This document shows positions 24,490-37,043 of a stretch of DNA of 64,000 nucleotides, in pieces. Origin of the DNA: Simmondsia chinensis. Its lineage: Eukaryota > Streptophyta > Magnoliopsida > Caryophyllales > Simmondsiaceae. The stretch spans positions 5,883,355 to 5,947,354 of the forward strand of contig JAGTTD010000005.1 in NCBI GenBank assembly GCA_018398585.1, read 5' to 3'. Position numbers and translations under genes: made by a program. The notes under the pieces were generated by a model, which was not told the DNA's origin, ran no database searches, and was given only the letters and a program-made list of their open reading frames with translations. Each line of letters begins with the position of its first letter. Position 1 is the stretch's first letter.

Positions 24490-24892
24490 TTTGAAAAGTT
24501 CAGCTCCCTTCAAGCTTGAGTTGAACTCGAGCCTAATGAAGCTTGAGGCCAATGAGCCTAAACAAGTCTAAGTAAACCTATCTTAATATAATTTATCAGC
24601 CTAAGTATGTCTGGTCGAGTCAATTTTGAGCCTAAATAGGTTAAGCCCAAGCCTAAATGAGCCCAAACAATCAAAATGGACATCAAATGAACCTAAAGAT
24701 CACAAACTTACTTTAGAGCTCACCGAGTTGAGATCAAGTTTAACCGAGCCTAGCCAAGCCCAGCCCTAGCCTATGAGTAGCCAAGCTCAAATTTGAATTT
24801 CTTGAATTTGGTGAGTTTTGAATCAAGCCCGAGTCGAGTTAAATGTAAATTGAGCTGAGCCTACTTGAACTTTCTTGGCTCAAGTACACCCA
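24490..24892. repeat. Repeat rich in gagcc/gagctcaa motifs
   Basis: Many copies of gagcctaa and cgagttgag on both strands, ending aagtacacccagtca. Resembles the elements at 42292 and 48262, whose ends look like a hAT-type MITE. Boundaries uncertain here. Confidence 0.4.
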
Positions 24893-25038
24893 GTCACCTC
24901 CAACAGCCCACACCATCACAACACATAAACTACAAGATTGGCCTCAAAACTTCAAATTAGTATATGAGCTATTGGAGAACTATGTAAATTTCAAGCATAG
25001 TTTTGGGTTTCTTTATAATCCATAAACTATGAACTCAA

Positions 25039-25275
25039 CCAAAAAGGGTACCAACACACTGTCACCGGATCCCATTAGAACTCCGAAGTTAAGCGTGCTT
25101 GGGCAAAAGCAGCACCAGGATGGGTGACCTTCTGGGAAGTCCTCACCCTCAAGCTGGGGGCACTCGGAAATAGCCTTTCTTCAGGTTAATACCCAGAAGG
25201 GCGAAGGCTGCGTACATCCGTCCCTACAAACCCTGCATAAGCGGGAGCTCTCGAGGCACTGGGTATGTTCCTTTT
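25039..25275 (+). mobile_element. 5S-headed Au-like SINE with target duplication
   Basis: The head at 25047-25144 is 5S rRNA-like: accggatcccattagaactc, aagttaagcgtgcttggg (A box), aggatgggtgacc (C box) and ggaagtcctc. The Au-type body follows (ggaaatagcct, aaggctgcgtacatcc, ccctgcataagcgggagc) and ends cactgggtatgttcctttt. Flanks aaactatgaactcaa (25024-25038) and aaactatgaaactcaa (25276-25291) are a target duplication with one indel. The 5S part therefore belongs to the mobile unit. Confidence 0.9.
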
Positions 25276-25383
25276 AAACTATGAAACTCAAAGTAAGATC
25301 AAACGAGCCCTACTCAAATTGTATCAGCCAATTACTTAACTTCATTTCCCCAAATTGTTGTCCATATTTAGGGAATTTATAGT

Positions 25384-25516
25384 CAGGTTGGGGATTCTTG
25401 GACACAGCCTCCCTTAAGGGTAACACCTTGAAGGGGTAAGGCTGTGTATATCCTCCCCCTCCCCGGGGACCCTGCATATGCGAGAGCCCTTGAGACACTG
25501 GGTCAATTGTTGTTTT
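25384..25516 (+). mobile_element. Au-like SINE copy without 5S head
   Basis: Body only: caggttggggattcttgg, acagcctcc, ggggtaaggctgtgta, accctgcatatgcgagagcc and a cactgggtcaattgttgttt tail. It lies 110 bp after the 5S-headed copy. Confidence 0.8.
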
Positions 25517-25542
25517 AGGAAATTTATAGATCTCTTTACCGA

Positions 25543-25900
25543 TATTAAAAATAGGTTTATTTACAGAAAATGTTATTGTACTTTGTTCAATGTATCAATT
25601 TAGTTATCGTATAATTTGCATTGTGTCAATTTAGTCCAATGGTAAAAGTAAAGTTAATAATGCACTTCTTAACGAGCCAGTCATGTTAAATGCAAGTAAC
25701 CCAACACAAATCACTAGTTGACCAAATTTAAACCCACCCTTACCCAACCATTAAAAATTCCGTCGCCAGCTTGACACAAACCTTACTTTATGATTAAATT
25801 GACACAATATAAATTATACAATGACTAAATCAATAAAACCAGAAATAAAAAGACTAAACTAACACAGTAAGCAAACTACAGGCCATAACCAACCCAAGAA
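25543..25900. repeat. MITE-like element (family B)
   Basis: Left part gttattgtactttgttcaat then tgtgtcaatttagtccaatg. The right part carries the inverse (aaactaacacagtaagcaaa). Just downstream of the HD-ZIP gene. Confidence 0.5.
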
Positions 25901-26031
25901 AAGTAGCACAACGATAAATTTCAAACTAGTACCAAGAAAAATTCACAAGGGCAAAGATGTGTCCCTATTTATTTCCAATCAAACCATCCTTTAGTCTCTA
26001 AACAACCAAACACCAATATAATCATATGATA

Positions 26032-29000
26032 TTACATACCTGAGATCTCAATGGCGGATTTGATCTTCTGCACAGTCGACCAGACGAAATCATTGACAGT
26101 TGACACGAACTCCATGTCCACATCATCTGCATATAAAGAGCTGTAAGCTAGTACCTGGAAAGCTGCAGTGAGAAACGAGCCTCCTGGCATTGAAGAACTC
26201 GAGCTTGTAGAAGCAACATTGGTTTGATCGGGACTGCCATCGCTGGAGATTGCGAAACCTGACGCGAGTATTGGAATGGCTGATGAGTCTGCCCCTGTTG
26301 ATACTGAGGATATGGTTGAGACGTCTATGGGTGCGTACACGAGGAGTGATCCTAGTGAATCGAGGAGCGTTTCTTGGAAGATTAACAAGTCTTCGGCTTG
26401 ATTATTTGGCTGGTTCACAAGACACAAAGAGTGAGTTAAGTCGCGCAAATGAACGGATGCAGCATGCAACATGATCAATGTCGGGTTTATGTGTGGAGCT
26501 TAGTTCATTAGGCTTTGTCTAAGTACAGGATTGAGGAGATCTGATTTAGGTCCATGGCACAATAGGCTCATAGGGTTGTGTTAGTTGATGTGAACAATTG
26601 AAATTGTGTCATGTATTATTCTCAAATAGCGAAACTATTGTACTCCCCTTCATCATGGACGTAGGCTCTGACCAAACCACATAAACTCAAATGGCCTTGA
26701 TTTTACTCCCCAACCCCCTTTATTTGTCTATTTCGATTTAGGATTTCAACTTTTGTAGGTGATCCTAACATGCAACATATCATATATATAGAAGATAAGT
26801 GCAATAGAGAGAAGGATATTGCAATGGATCTATGGGTATAGAAGGAAAAAGATATTATAGAAACGAGTGCATTGGGGATAATGTCAAGGTGGAACTAGGT
26901 TGGTCTTAAAAGTTTTTGGGCTTGAAACAAATATTTTGAAATGGGACCCTTTATATATATTAATATTTTTTTAGCAATATAAATATTGATTAAATAAATT
27001 AGAAATTAGAACTTTGGATCTATTTCAAATTTAGAATCTTATGATTTAGGGGCCGCTAAAATTTGAGGATCTCAAGCAGCTACATGGGGTCTTGACCGAC
27101 CTCAGGTGGAAACTATTAAGGATCACAACATGAAAGGGATGAATTTTGAGATGGTGAAGCGGAAACCTAGGGATGCCCAAGAGTTATCGAGAGGGAAACC
27201 CCGAAAGGACATGGTTAAAGTTACATAAGAAAATATTTATTTTCCTTTCAACTTAGAAGAGTTGATTGATAATAAAGTGCTAAACGTGCTTTGATCCATG
27301 TGCCGACCCACCTACTAGGAAAAACGCTTAGATTATTGTTGTCGTAATATGGTGATCACGTATCCTAAGTATTTTACGAAGAGTTGAAAATACGATAGAA
27401 AATGCAACACGAGACACTACCATGCTAAAGATAATTTTTATTATATGGTTCAGGAGATTACAGGCTTTTTAGGGTCGGACGCCCTTCGGAAACCTCATTT
27501 AAGGGTAGCACCCTATAAGAGTAAGGCTGCGTAAATTTCACCCTCCTCATACCCTGCGTTGACGTGAGCCTTTTCAGGCATTGGGTTAGTTGTTGTTGGG
27601 TAAGGAGATTACAAATTCCCTAAATGGGAGAAAGGGAGTGTGTGTGAGTTCAAACTCAGGACATAGCAAAAAGGGGCGGAAATTTTAACCACCAAGCTGA
27701 TTCAAGGAAGTTCCGCTATAAATAAGCGTGTTGTTGAAGGCATTAGCTGGATCCTATGAATTTCATAGGAGGCCATTTTCTGTTACCACTAATAAAGACG
27801 AAATCCTATCGTAACCGAATAAGGAATCAAATTCTACAAGCAACAAAGGATTTTGTCATTTCTACGATTCCTATTAAAGATCAAACTTTTAGTGCCCGTT
27901 TAGCGATATCACGGAGGAATAAAAAAGCACTTTCTAACAGAAGATAAACCCATAATTGAGTTTAATGGGTGTTTGGCTAATATGTAAAAGTGCTTTCAAA
28001 TGAAGCAGATTCCGTTTTCCTGTTTCCAGAGAGAACTAGAAAATAGCACTTAAGGAGAATCAGAAGTAAAAACTAAAAAATTTTTAGACAAAAATACACT
28101 TGCTCTTATTTTAGAAAACTGATTCCAAAAGTTTTGAACAAAGTAATTCTTTTACAACATGGCCAAACAAGCCCTTAATGCTAGTCAGTTCTTTGGTAGA
28201 ATCTGATTTTTGAATTTCACACAGAAAAGGAAAAGGAAAGTTTTGTTACCTGCAGAACAGATATGCAATTAGCTGGATGATTTCCAGTTGGTATATGCAC
28301 AATTTCTCTAATTGGACTTCTGTTGCAGAGAATATCCCACTGGCATACATCAAGAAGAAAAACGACGCCAAAAACGGTTACAGAAAGAAGCAAGGCTGTC
28401 AAATCGTCAAAAAATCAGTAAGGATGAACAAACATCGATCCGGATCGTTAACGGCCATTTTGGTCAAGGACTGGACTTGACCGACTACATATTAATGTGG
28501 TCTCCAGTCCTAATATATGGGCCTAGTTCGTCTTCAATCCGATGTGGTCCAAGATCGGAAAACTTGAAGATTGGACAAAAGACCGATCTACGCTAATTTT
28601 ACATTAAATGTTTTGGCTACATGATTTTCATATATAATTAAATATATACTATATGTATCCAAAAATATTAAATCTCAAAAAATTAAAAGCATTTTTTTAT
28701 TAAATAATTATATATGTCATTTTATCCTTAAACTATATAAAATGTTCATATTTAAACTATATAAAATGTTCATATTATACCATTATACAACAACAATCAA
28801 CCCAGTGCCTCGAAAGGCTCCTGCCTAAGTAGGGTCTTTTGGGGGGGGGGAGGGAGATGCACACAACCTTAACCCTTTGGGGGCTGTGTCCGGACCCCAT
28901 CCTAAGAAGCAGCAACAACAACAAACCTAGTTACCTTAAGAGCCCCATCCTGAGAAGCATAAAGCATAAAGGCATACAAGATTGCAAGCATCTAAACTAA

Positions 29001-32000
29001 GAGCAGGAGCAGGCAACTAGACAATAGATAGAAAGCAAATAGCCTCAGAAAGCAATAAAATTCATATTATTTTGGAAGCTTCCCCCCCCCCCCCCCCCTC
29101 TTTGTAATTGCGCTTACTCACTTAGAAACCGGTCCAAATCAGTCTTGTCTGATCAGGTCAAGATTCTAACCAGTGTTGGACTGGACCGACCCAGTTTAAT
29201 TGATCCAGTACACAATCTCGTAATTTGAGGTAGTTCAGTCTTCGGTCCGGTTTGGTTTGGTCCGGTTCTAGTCCAATTTAGGACTGATGGCCACCCCTAA
29301 GATTGAGTATCAAAACCAAGAGCAAAGGGCAAAATTGGAAAAAAGCTTCACCTGAGAGCGCATTGTATGATCGTTGAGGTAGCTAAACACTTCATGAGGT
29401 GGAGCCGGAAGCCAGATGCAGCTAATGGCCGAGATCACTAATCCAGTTGGTTGGCCAGGATTCGTGTTCTTGCGAATAGCAACCTGGACCCCATTACCGA
29501 TCATTTCCAATGAGCGCGGGAGATCTTCCAAACCACAAGTACTATAGATAGAACAGAAACTCTTGACCATCCTATAAGCTAACATAGCCATGCTTCTCCT
29601 CCCTTCTGGCATTATCCTCACTATAAAAAGATACAGAAAATGGCAACGGTTAAGAACTGGAAAGAGATTATCAGTAGTATAACATGGAAATCTGTGAATG
29701 GTACCCTCTGGAAGTCCATGGCATGGTGTGCTAGCTACATTTAAGTAAGCGTAACGTTCACAAATCCTTTGAAGGCTGAGGACCCATCTTTTGGCACCAA
29801 AAGCTAGGCCGCTACTCACAAGACCTTTACAGTTCTCATTTATTTGGATACTATCATCAACTTCAATATGCTCCACCCATGTAACCTATCAAATTAGAAG
29901 ATCTCTGTGATAAATGTGCAATGCAGCACCAAAGAACTAGAGATATAAGAAGAGCAAATCCAATCATGATAGGTCCAATGTGCACGCAACCAATTATTGA
30001 AAATGATGTCAGAAAACGCAACGAGAATTTTTAATCGTAAGATGTCATCAATTAATCATTTATTAAAAGATTTTTAGTTCATTCAGACAATTTCTGAAAC
30101 TAGTAATAGTTTCATTAGCATATTCTAGGCTTTCAAATTCCCCCTCCTCCCAAATTTTTTCTTTTGTTTTTCTACTCTCAATATTCACTCGCACAGGTAC
30201 GCCCTACACAAATCAAACAATGGAGAACACACCTCCTGCCCCAAATATTGTCAAGTCTGCAAGTGAAAACAGTGAAAATTTGAAAATATATCATGCTTGT
30301 CCATGTATCTGTTTCGAAGAACGGTGGCTTCAAATTAGCAAGCTTACAAAAATTACAAAAAGCAAGCAGCGAAGTTGAAGCATATTTATTTCTATACTTA
30401 TTAACATTGAAGCTGCAGCTTTATTGTTTTCTCACTTATTTCATTTATTTATTTATTTATTTTTTGGCTTGGGAGTTAGTGCACCAATTCCATAAAGGGA
30501 TCAGACCTATTTCATGTCAGAAAATTTGGGATAACTCAGCAACTCCAAGGCGCAGAGATAAATCGGAGAAGATGGAGCAAAATAACTTATTCACCTTGGA
30601 GAGCCCATTGGGCATAGCTTGAATCATGCAACCAGAAGGGCGCTTCCAAGAGCAAGTCGGAGTCACACCAGAACCATCTTGAAGATCATCACAAGAAACA
30701 TCCACTACAGCCCATACATCTGTCTCGATCTGCTGACAATAGCGAATCACATAGAATTCTTGTGGTGGGATCAATGGCACAAGACTCTGCGTTTGCTCAT
30801 AAATCTGCGACACCAACCCTCTTGATTTAGCTGAAACATTATCTGAAACATGCATTCAAATGAATATAAAAAGATTTACCAACCAGTTGCAAGGAGCCAC
30901 TTTGGTTCTCCAGCAATCCAGACTGGAATACATGGATCGTTTGTGCTTTGGAAACAATTGTAGGGAATAGATCCATCCATTTATCCTGCGAAATTAATTA
31001 GTCACTCAAATTTATACATAAAAAAGAGTATTTTAATTGCAAGTAATGAGTAATAAGTCTAAAAGATGGCTCTCAGAGGTTACCGAATCCAGAAACATGT
31101 CTACTAATAGGCTTCCACCCATGAGCACTACAGCAGAATCTTTTGAAGATTCTATTCTTGAGTGAAGACATTTGCTTACACTAGATCGAGGATTAATTTT
31201 ATTGTAGCTTTCGCCGTGAAGAAAGTACTGATCATCTACAGAGGACTTGATCCAAAGAGGTTCGTCAGTTTGCAAAAGCTTAATCAGCTCATCCATGGCA
31301 CTCGCAGCAGTTTGCTTCATCTGGCAAGGTAGCTCAGAATGTTCAACATCGATGTTTCCAGATAGAAGGTCAAGATCACTTGCAGGAGTCCCAGTTCCCT
31401 CGCCTGCAAGGCTTGTATCTGTTAAATTGAATGATGTTCCTTCGACATGTTTACCCATAAGTTTCTCCAGCAGTTTGGACACCCTGTCACGCTGTAGCAC
31501 ACGTTGATATCAGAAATAATGAATAGAACATCATAAAGAAAACTATATAGTTAAAACTCAATCTGATTGTAACTGGAAAATGATTAGCATTGCCTCTTGT
31601 TTCAGCCGGGTATTTTCCTGTTTCAGTTTCTGAATACTGTGCTTTCGTTCTTCTTCCCCAATTGGTGGCCCTCCACAAGCTGGGCAGATGATGCTTTTCA
31701 ACGCTTCCCTGATGGCAGTGTTCTCACATTTGATCCTTTCATTCTCTGCTTGCAGAGCAGTGTTATCTGCTCGCTCAGTTTGGGCCTGAAGAAGCCAGGG
31801 AAGACAGAGATTATAAGCCATCACCGATGCAGATTTATCACACAAGCATCAAACTCCTTTGTTAAACAAAAATGAGAGCTCCAAGGACCGAAAACCTTTG
31901 TTTGGGTTCTCTTGTTTTGAAACCAAAACTTTATCTGTCGAGGCTCTAGACCCAATTCCCTTCCCAGTTGGCGCCGCTGTTTTTCATCTGGGTGTGGACA

Positions 32001-33127
32001 TTCCTTGTAAAATCTGTATTCCAGCCATGAATCACATTATTCTTACAGGCATTTAATATCCTTTTTGTCATCTGCTTCCTATGAAAAAGTGAAAGCAAGG
32101 AGATTTTCCGTTCAGGTTTTCAGACACGTGGACGATACAAAATGCAGAGTCAGGTGTCACATTTATTATGCGTTTCTAGTAATTGTCGTTATCGAAGGGA
32201 CAAAGAACTTTTCAATAGCCATCCATTTTTCGCGTCCAGGTTGATAACAGAATGATATTAACATGGGTTACAGATCAATTTTTCCAACCTAGCAGATGAA
32301 GGTCCACAAGCTTCAAGCACATAAACATATCCGGGTTTTGGTGAATTTGAGTACAGAAGAAAATCAGAAGTCAGGACAGGAGAGGGACGGCTATCTGTAT
32401 CTTAGACAAAGTTAAAGGCATGATTCACCAAAGAAAGATGGTCAAAGCAATCAAAATCTCCATTTTCCCTAGTCAATGTCAGATACACCATTGCAAGAAA
32501 ATAAAATGGAACAGAGAAAATGAGAATCTTTGTATTCAAAGTTACAGCAGAAATCCCAGAGACAACAGAGCCTTTTTTATTGTACATTAGACAACATAAC
32601 CTAATTCAAAAACCAATAGAATGGTGTAAGGACTAGAGAATCTATCACTTAATCTATAATAGAAAATCACATGCAGGTTTTAGGCTAAGAACATGCAGCA
32701 GCGTAATTTTTTACTATCCAAAATTGATGAACAGCAGTGAGCGCCCCCCACCCCCAAAAAAAAAGTGTGAATATCAACATGCCCAAAAATAACCCGTGAA
32801 AAGCACACTCTCAAAAGGCAGAAGCCCATTGACCAAGTCCGTAATAGGTAAACGTGCCGAAACAATTGATTATCTGACAACTGATGGAGCCAAATAAAAA
32901 CGATCTAAAAGGTCTGCAGCCTGGGTTGGAAGGATAAAGGGCATAAAATGAACACGGATCATATGAAATAAGCCTGAATCGAGCACACCGTACACTTCCA
33001 ATCGCTGAATCTGTTCTGGGGTATGCCTATGATAGGATCTTTTTGCATTACGAGGGCTGCAACCTTCATTATTGTCACTACAACTACCACCACCATTACT
33101 CCCTCCCCTTCCCACCTGGTAGTCCAT
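26032..33127 (-). CDS. Class IV HD-ZIP (homeodomain-leucine zipper, START) transcription factor
   Basis: Ten exons join in frame: 33127-32994, 32013-31896, 31785-31594, 31491-31084, 30985-30884, 30804-30595, 29885-29705, 29620-29352, 28339-28250 and 26409-26032. Total 2082 nt, 693 residues, normal for the family. Homeodomain about 29-84 ([16 protein letters not shown]; recognition helix [13 protein letters not shown]). Then comes the zipper-loop-zipper with the class IV CPACGG loop. START lies at about 210-440 ([20 protein letters not shown]) and the START-associated domain runs to the end ([20 protein letters not shown]). The family binds L1-box DNA and controls epidermal and trichome fate; the short N-terminus is closest to HDG11/HDG12-type members. 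Unusual: WFQNKRTQ has Lys where WFQNRR is common, and intron 3 appears to use a GC donor. Introns 8 and 9 carry SINEs. Stop at 26032 gives a natural C-terminus. Confidence 0.92.
27470..27599 (+). mobile_element. Au-like SINE copy in HD-ZIP intron 9, no 5S head
   Basis: Diverged body (cggaaacctcatttaaggg, gtaaggctgcgtaaat, accctgcgttgacgtgagcc) with a ttgggttagttgttgttggg tail. Opposite in orientation to the host gene. Confidence 0.75.
28787..28965 (-). mobile_element. Au-like SINE, apparently two overlapping truncated copies, HD-ZIP intron 8
   Basis: Plus-strand text begins with caacaacaatcaacccagtgcctcg and a G-run, reaching ggaccccatcctaagaagca. A second caacaacaacaaacctag tail follows, then agccccatcctgagaagcat. 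One truncated copy therefore appears to abut or sit in another. The non-5S upstream text (gcataaagcataaaggcata) matches the group at 14006 and 45378. Confidence 0.7.
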
Positions 33128-33199
33128 TATTAATCTCTTTTACGGCCAACTAAAATGTTCAAATATTCAAGATGTCTAGTGTTTAATCTTATTTCCTGT

Positions 33200-33211
33200 T
33201 TATATATACAA
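33200..33211 (-). promoter_or_regulatory. TATA box of the HD-ZIP IV gene
   Basis: Minus-strand tgtatatataaac lies about 75-85 bp before the ATG at 33127, a plausible distance for a short leader. No L1-box was recognised nearby. Confidence 0.45.
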
Positions 33212-33861
33212 TTTGTTTGCTACAGTTTTCCACAAGGCAAATTCACAATAACATCATTAACTCCTCCATTGCAATCCCAGAAAAGGATGGTTAATGAAAC
33301 ATCCACCTAACCATCCAAAAAAGGATTTTATTCCCATATCTGTTCAATTAGGATTATGGTTTCCTAGGATTTTGTTCCTTTCACCTTCAACCACTACGAA
33401 ACTAAGTAAAATAGACTAAAAAGGTCAGCAAGTCCAATACCATCCATACTTAGGATGTGCCAGAAATATTTCCTTGTATGTAACATACCAACATGGAAAT
33501 GCCCAAAAGAAGTAAGAGTTCACACTATAACCATTCAATCGCGAAACCACATTTGGAAACAGAAAGACCAGTAAACTTTGAAGGAATTTCATCACACCTT
33601 TGATATTCTAGGATCATATGGAAGTGAACTAATGGTAGGAACCGCGACCCGCAGTGTAGCAGAGATTTCGTTGCTATGATTAACAATAAAATTAAATGAA
33701 AGATGCAAAACCCATGTGATGAAATTTATGTCTCAAAGAATGCACAATGAGAGCTATCAAATTAATATGTTTCCCTTAGTAGAATCCAAACGTACAGACT
33801 GGTGGGGAGAAAGGAGAAAATTTGAAATGATAATGCATCCATTACATGCCAGGTAAATTTT
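33212..33861. other. Upstream region of the HD-ZIP gene, nothing else seen
   Basis: No coding signal or recognised repeat. Probable promoter territory of the minus-strand HD-ZIP gene. Confidence 0.3.
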
Positions 33862-34006
33862 AGGTTGTTAGGAGCCCTCAAACACAGCCTTCTTTTAGGA
33901 TATCACCCTAAAGGGATAAGGTTGCATATATCTCATCCCCCAGACCTTGCTTTGGAGAGAGCCCTTGTGGCATTGCGTCTGTTATTGTTGTTGTTGTGTT
34001 GTTGTA
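33862..34006 (+). mobile_element. Au-like SINE copy without 5S head
   Basis: ggttgttaggagccctcaaa, acagccttctttt, ataaggttgcatatatc, cagaccttgctttggagaga and a ttattgttgttgttgtgttg tail. A diverged member about 740 bp upstream of the HD-ZIP start codon. Confidence 0.75.
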
Positions 34007-34439
34007 CACGCCAGGGAAATCTGATTGATGTCTGTTTGGAAATGCAATTCCCATTCCTCACCAGCTCGATAGCATATATGTAATGTTAACATCATATTGC
34101 CCATTTACAGGTGAGAGGCAAAGTAACATTCTGCTACAATAATAAGTCTCCGTTACAATGCAGCCAACTCTGAATTTGAAATACAGACTCATCCACAAGT
34201 CCTCAATTCAACAACATATGAGCTTAAATTAAAGTCAAAGTGGACAACAAAGATGGAACTGTTAATAGATGGTTAATGTAAAATTTCACAAAGCCCTAGG
34301 TCCAAGCCATGGAGTTGACAATTTATGAAGTCCAATATAAGCTCAAGTGAGGCTCAATCTTACCAATTGACATTAAGCAGAGTAGCTCACTAGTCCTATA
34401 TGTCGTGTCTTTTCTCCCACAACTCCAACATGGGACAAT

Positions 34440-34690
34440 TTAACTACACTCAGATGTAAAGTTCTCAACAGTTAACACTTGATTGAACTCTTCCAATCCT
34501 CTTCTAAAGCTATAGGCAAGCAAAAAGTCATTAATCAACAGAGGACATGGCACGTACTCGGCTTCTGTGCTAGACTTGGATACAGTTTCTTCTGTTCCAT
34601 ATCTGATTTCTAGCACTAAAAGAACTGCTTTGTACTCAATTGATAACAAGTTAGGTGTTTGTGTGTAATGCATCATATATGTGTTGTATG
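34440..34690 (-). pseudogene. Degenerate Ty1-copia RNase H fragment (tentative)
   Basis: The frame contains EETVSKSSTEAEYV, close to the SRSSAEAEYRA motif of copia RNase H (compare the element at 52457). Nothing flanking it can be aligned by eye, so this is a short fossil or a weak chance match. Confidence 0.4.
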
Positions 34691-34754
34691 ATCTTTTAAT
34701 GTTGTGATAGTATCAGAAAATACTTATGAAAAAGGACTATTAGATACAATAATG

Positions 34755-35065
34755 TTAGGAAACCCACTATTCCAAAAGCTTAGCTGATGGGTGAAAGCCC
34801 AATAATAGTTTTATACTATAATATGCTCCCTTACATGAATAACCATCATTGGGCTTGAACTGTGGATATTATAGGACCTACCTCATACCTTATGCTTAAA
34901 TTATGCTTAATAATGAAACTGGGGGGCTATTAGGATTCAAACTCGTACCTCTTAGTCACAAAGGCTCTGGTACCATATCAAAAAACCCACTATCCCAGAA
35001 GCTTAAACTAATGGGTGAAGACCCGTTCTATACTCTAATAAATAATTATGCTTCAAATCCGCTAA
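34755..35065 (-). repeat. tRNA-like repeat with duplicated LTR/TRIM-like segment
   Basis: aaacccactatYccaRaagc occurs twice, at about 34762 and 34983. Between the copies, the minus strand reads atatggtaccagagcc and gagtttgaatcc, resembling the A and B boxes of a tRNA-type Pol III promoter. Either a small terminal-repeat retroelement or a tRNA-derived SINE; a related copy is at 37621. Confidence 0.45.
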
Positions 35066-35211
35066 AATACAAAATGAAACTCCGCTAGTATTGAAGAATT
35101 ACCTGCAACATTGGCACCCATCTTCAATCCCAAACCCTAAATCGCAAGCTCAAGCTCCCACTCTTCAACTCCGAACGAGAAGTCCTAAAATTTGCCGCAT
35201 TCTTTGCAATA

Positions 35212-35297
35212 ATACAGCTGCGTATATCTTGCCTTTCCCAAACTCTGCCCTGGCCGGAGCCTCTTTGAGACACTGGTTTTTTTTTTTTTTTTTTTTG
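35212..35297 (+). mobile_element. 5'-truncated Au-like SINE with poly(T) end
   Basis: acagctgcgtatatcttgcc, aactctgccctggccggagc and ttgagacactgg, then 20 T. The tail is T-rich instead of (TTG)n. Confidence 0.65.
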
Positions 35298-35812
35298 TAG
35301 TATTCTTGGTAATTTTTTTTGCCTATATGATATACAATCCAACATTACACTTAACCATTGTCTAACCTCTAGGATATTCAATCCAAGATTACACTTAACC
35401 ATTGTCTAACCTAGGGATTGGGACAAAATCCAATCGAAAATTCGCAGAGCTGCGCATCGTTGTCAAGATCTTCACGATTTTCGACGCTCCAGTTTAAAAT
35501 GACCTGATTTGTGCATTCGTACGAATTGAGAAGAAAAATAAAGCCCTAGTATGAGTCGCATTTGAATCAATTTTTGAGATTTTCACCTCCGATTGCAAGT
35601 TGGTAGGGGTTATATTTTGCAAAATAGGATTGGTAGGGTTTAAGGAGGAAGAAATTGAAAAGCGCGCCAACACTGGGGAAACTTTTTCCTCTTAGAATTA
35701 TTTATCCCATTAATCTCTTATATTTTTAATTTTATTCAAATTATTCTTTTATTTTTTATTACATTTAAATAAGTTTTTGATCTTTTTAGTTCCTCATAAT
35801 TTCTTTGGATAA

Positions 35813-36928
35813 ATTATGTAGTAGTACCCTAAGATTTGGTGATATAATTTTTTAGTGTATACACTTTTAGAAATAATTTTTTAGCCTACAAGTTAAGGTA
35901 AAATTATTTTTTAGTCTAACTGTCATTAAATCTTTCACTATAATTTATAAAAAGATTAAAATATTATTTACTAAATAAAAAATAAATAAATATATAAAAA
36001 TTTTAACCAATTAAATTATGACACCTCATCCATTCTCTCTCGTCCAATCCAACCACCCACACAATGACCACCACGACTTCTTCCTTCACTTTCACTGTTA
36101 AAATGTTTACTTGAAAATAATTCAAGAAGAATTCGAATGAATTCAAAACAAGATAAAAGATAAATGGATAATTTTTTACTTGATCAACCAAAGTTACAAA
36201 CAACTTAAATAAATAATTACACGGAAAACCAAAAGCCTAAAAGTCAAATGAAAACCTAATGACTAGCTACGTAAGAATAATCTAGAAATACAAGCATAAA
36301 TGAAGAAATAAAAGGCGACATAAATGGCCCTAGGGGCCGGTTACCTGAAGGGAAAAGGGATCCTTTGAAATATGCCTAGAGAATCTACAAAGTATAAAAT
36401 AAAAATATACAATTAGTATTCAACATCTACTGCCACCCTCTCCTGTTCCTCCAACAAAAAATATTCGTACCCACCCCTCAAATCCAATAACCAACCATTC
36501 ATTTCAACGAAATCAAAGAATCAAAGGTATCTCTAAATCTCTTAAATTCGTGATATCTTAGGTAACTCTATCCATGGTGATGGTACCCAAAGAGAGGAGA
36601 CAGAGAAAGGGTGAGGGAGCAAGGGACTTGTGGTGGTCAGCTGAGGCGATGTGTGACGAAGAGTTGCATTGGATCAGCGCTGGTGGCAACATCGGGGGGT
36701 GTGGTGGTGGGTGATAGTGGAGTAAAGTGTCATGATTTAGTTGATTTATTTATTTTTTTTTTTTGTTTAGGTACTTTCGTCTTTTCCTAAATTTTGGACA
36801 AAAATTTAACGGCGGTTGGATTAAAATATTATTTCACTTTAACATGTGGACTAAAAGATTATTTCATAAAATTTATGAACTAAAAAATTATTTCACCAAA
36901 TCTCAAGGTATTAATATGTAAGTTACCC
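35813..36928. mobile_element. Long-terminal-inverted-repeat DNA element, possibly Mutator-like
   Basis: The left end (gtagtagtaccctaagattt, then ttggtgatataattttttag) is the inverse of the right end (read inward ttgagatttggtgaaataat, then ttttttagttcat). The inverted similarity extends about 100-120 bp on each side. The 850-bp interior contains GA-rich and CT-rich text around 36000-36110 and 36580-36720 unlike the ends, so it may have captured host sequence, but no gene is recognisable. No target duplication could be fixed. Confidence 0.5.
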
Positions 36929-37043
36929 TTCGTTTTTTATTGAGCTTATAATATCATAACGAATATACGTTTTAGTATACTACTTTTGGGGTTACTGAGT
37001 TTCTATTTTTGTTATTCGACATTTGGTCTAATACTGAACAATA

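Noticed and set aside
25046..25150. A genuine 5S rRNA gene or 5S rDNA array
   Set aside because: The 5' end is incomplete, the 3' end runs into SINE sequence without a T-run terminator, copies are dispersed and flanked by target duplications.
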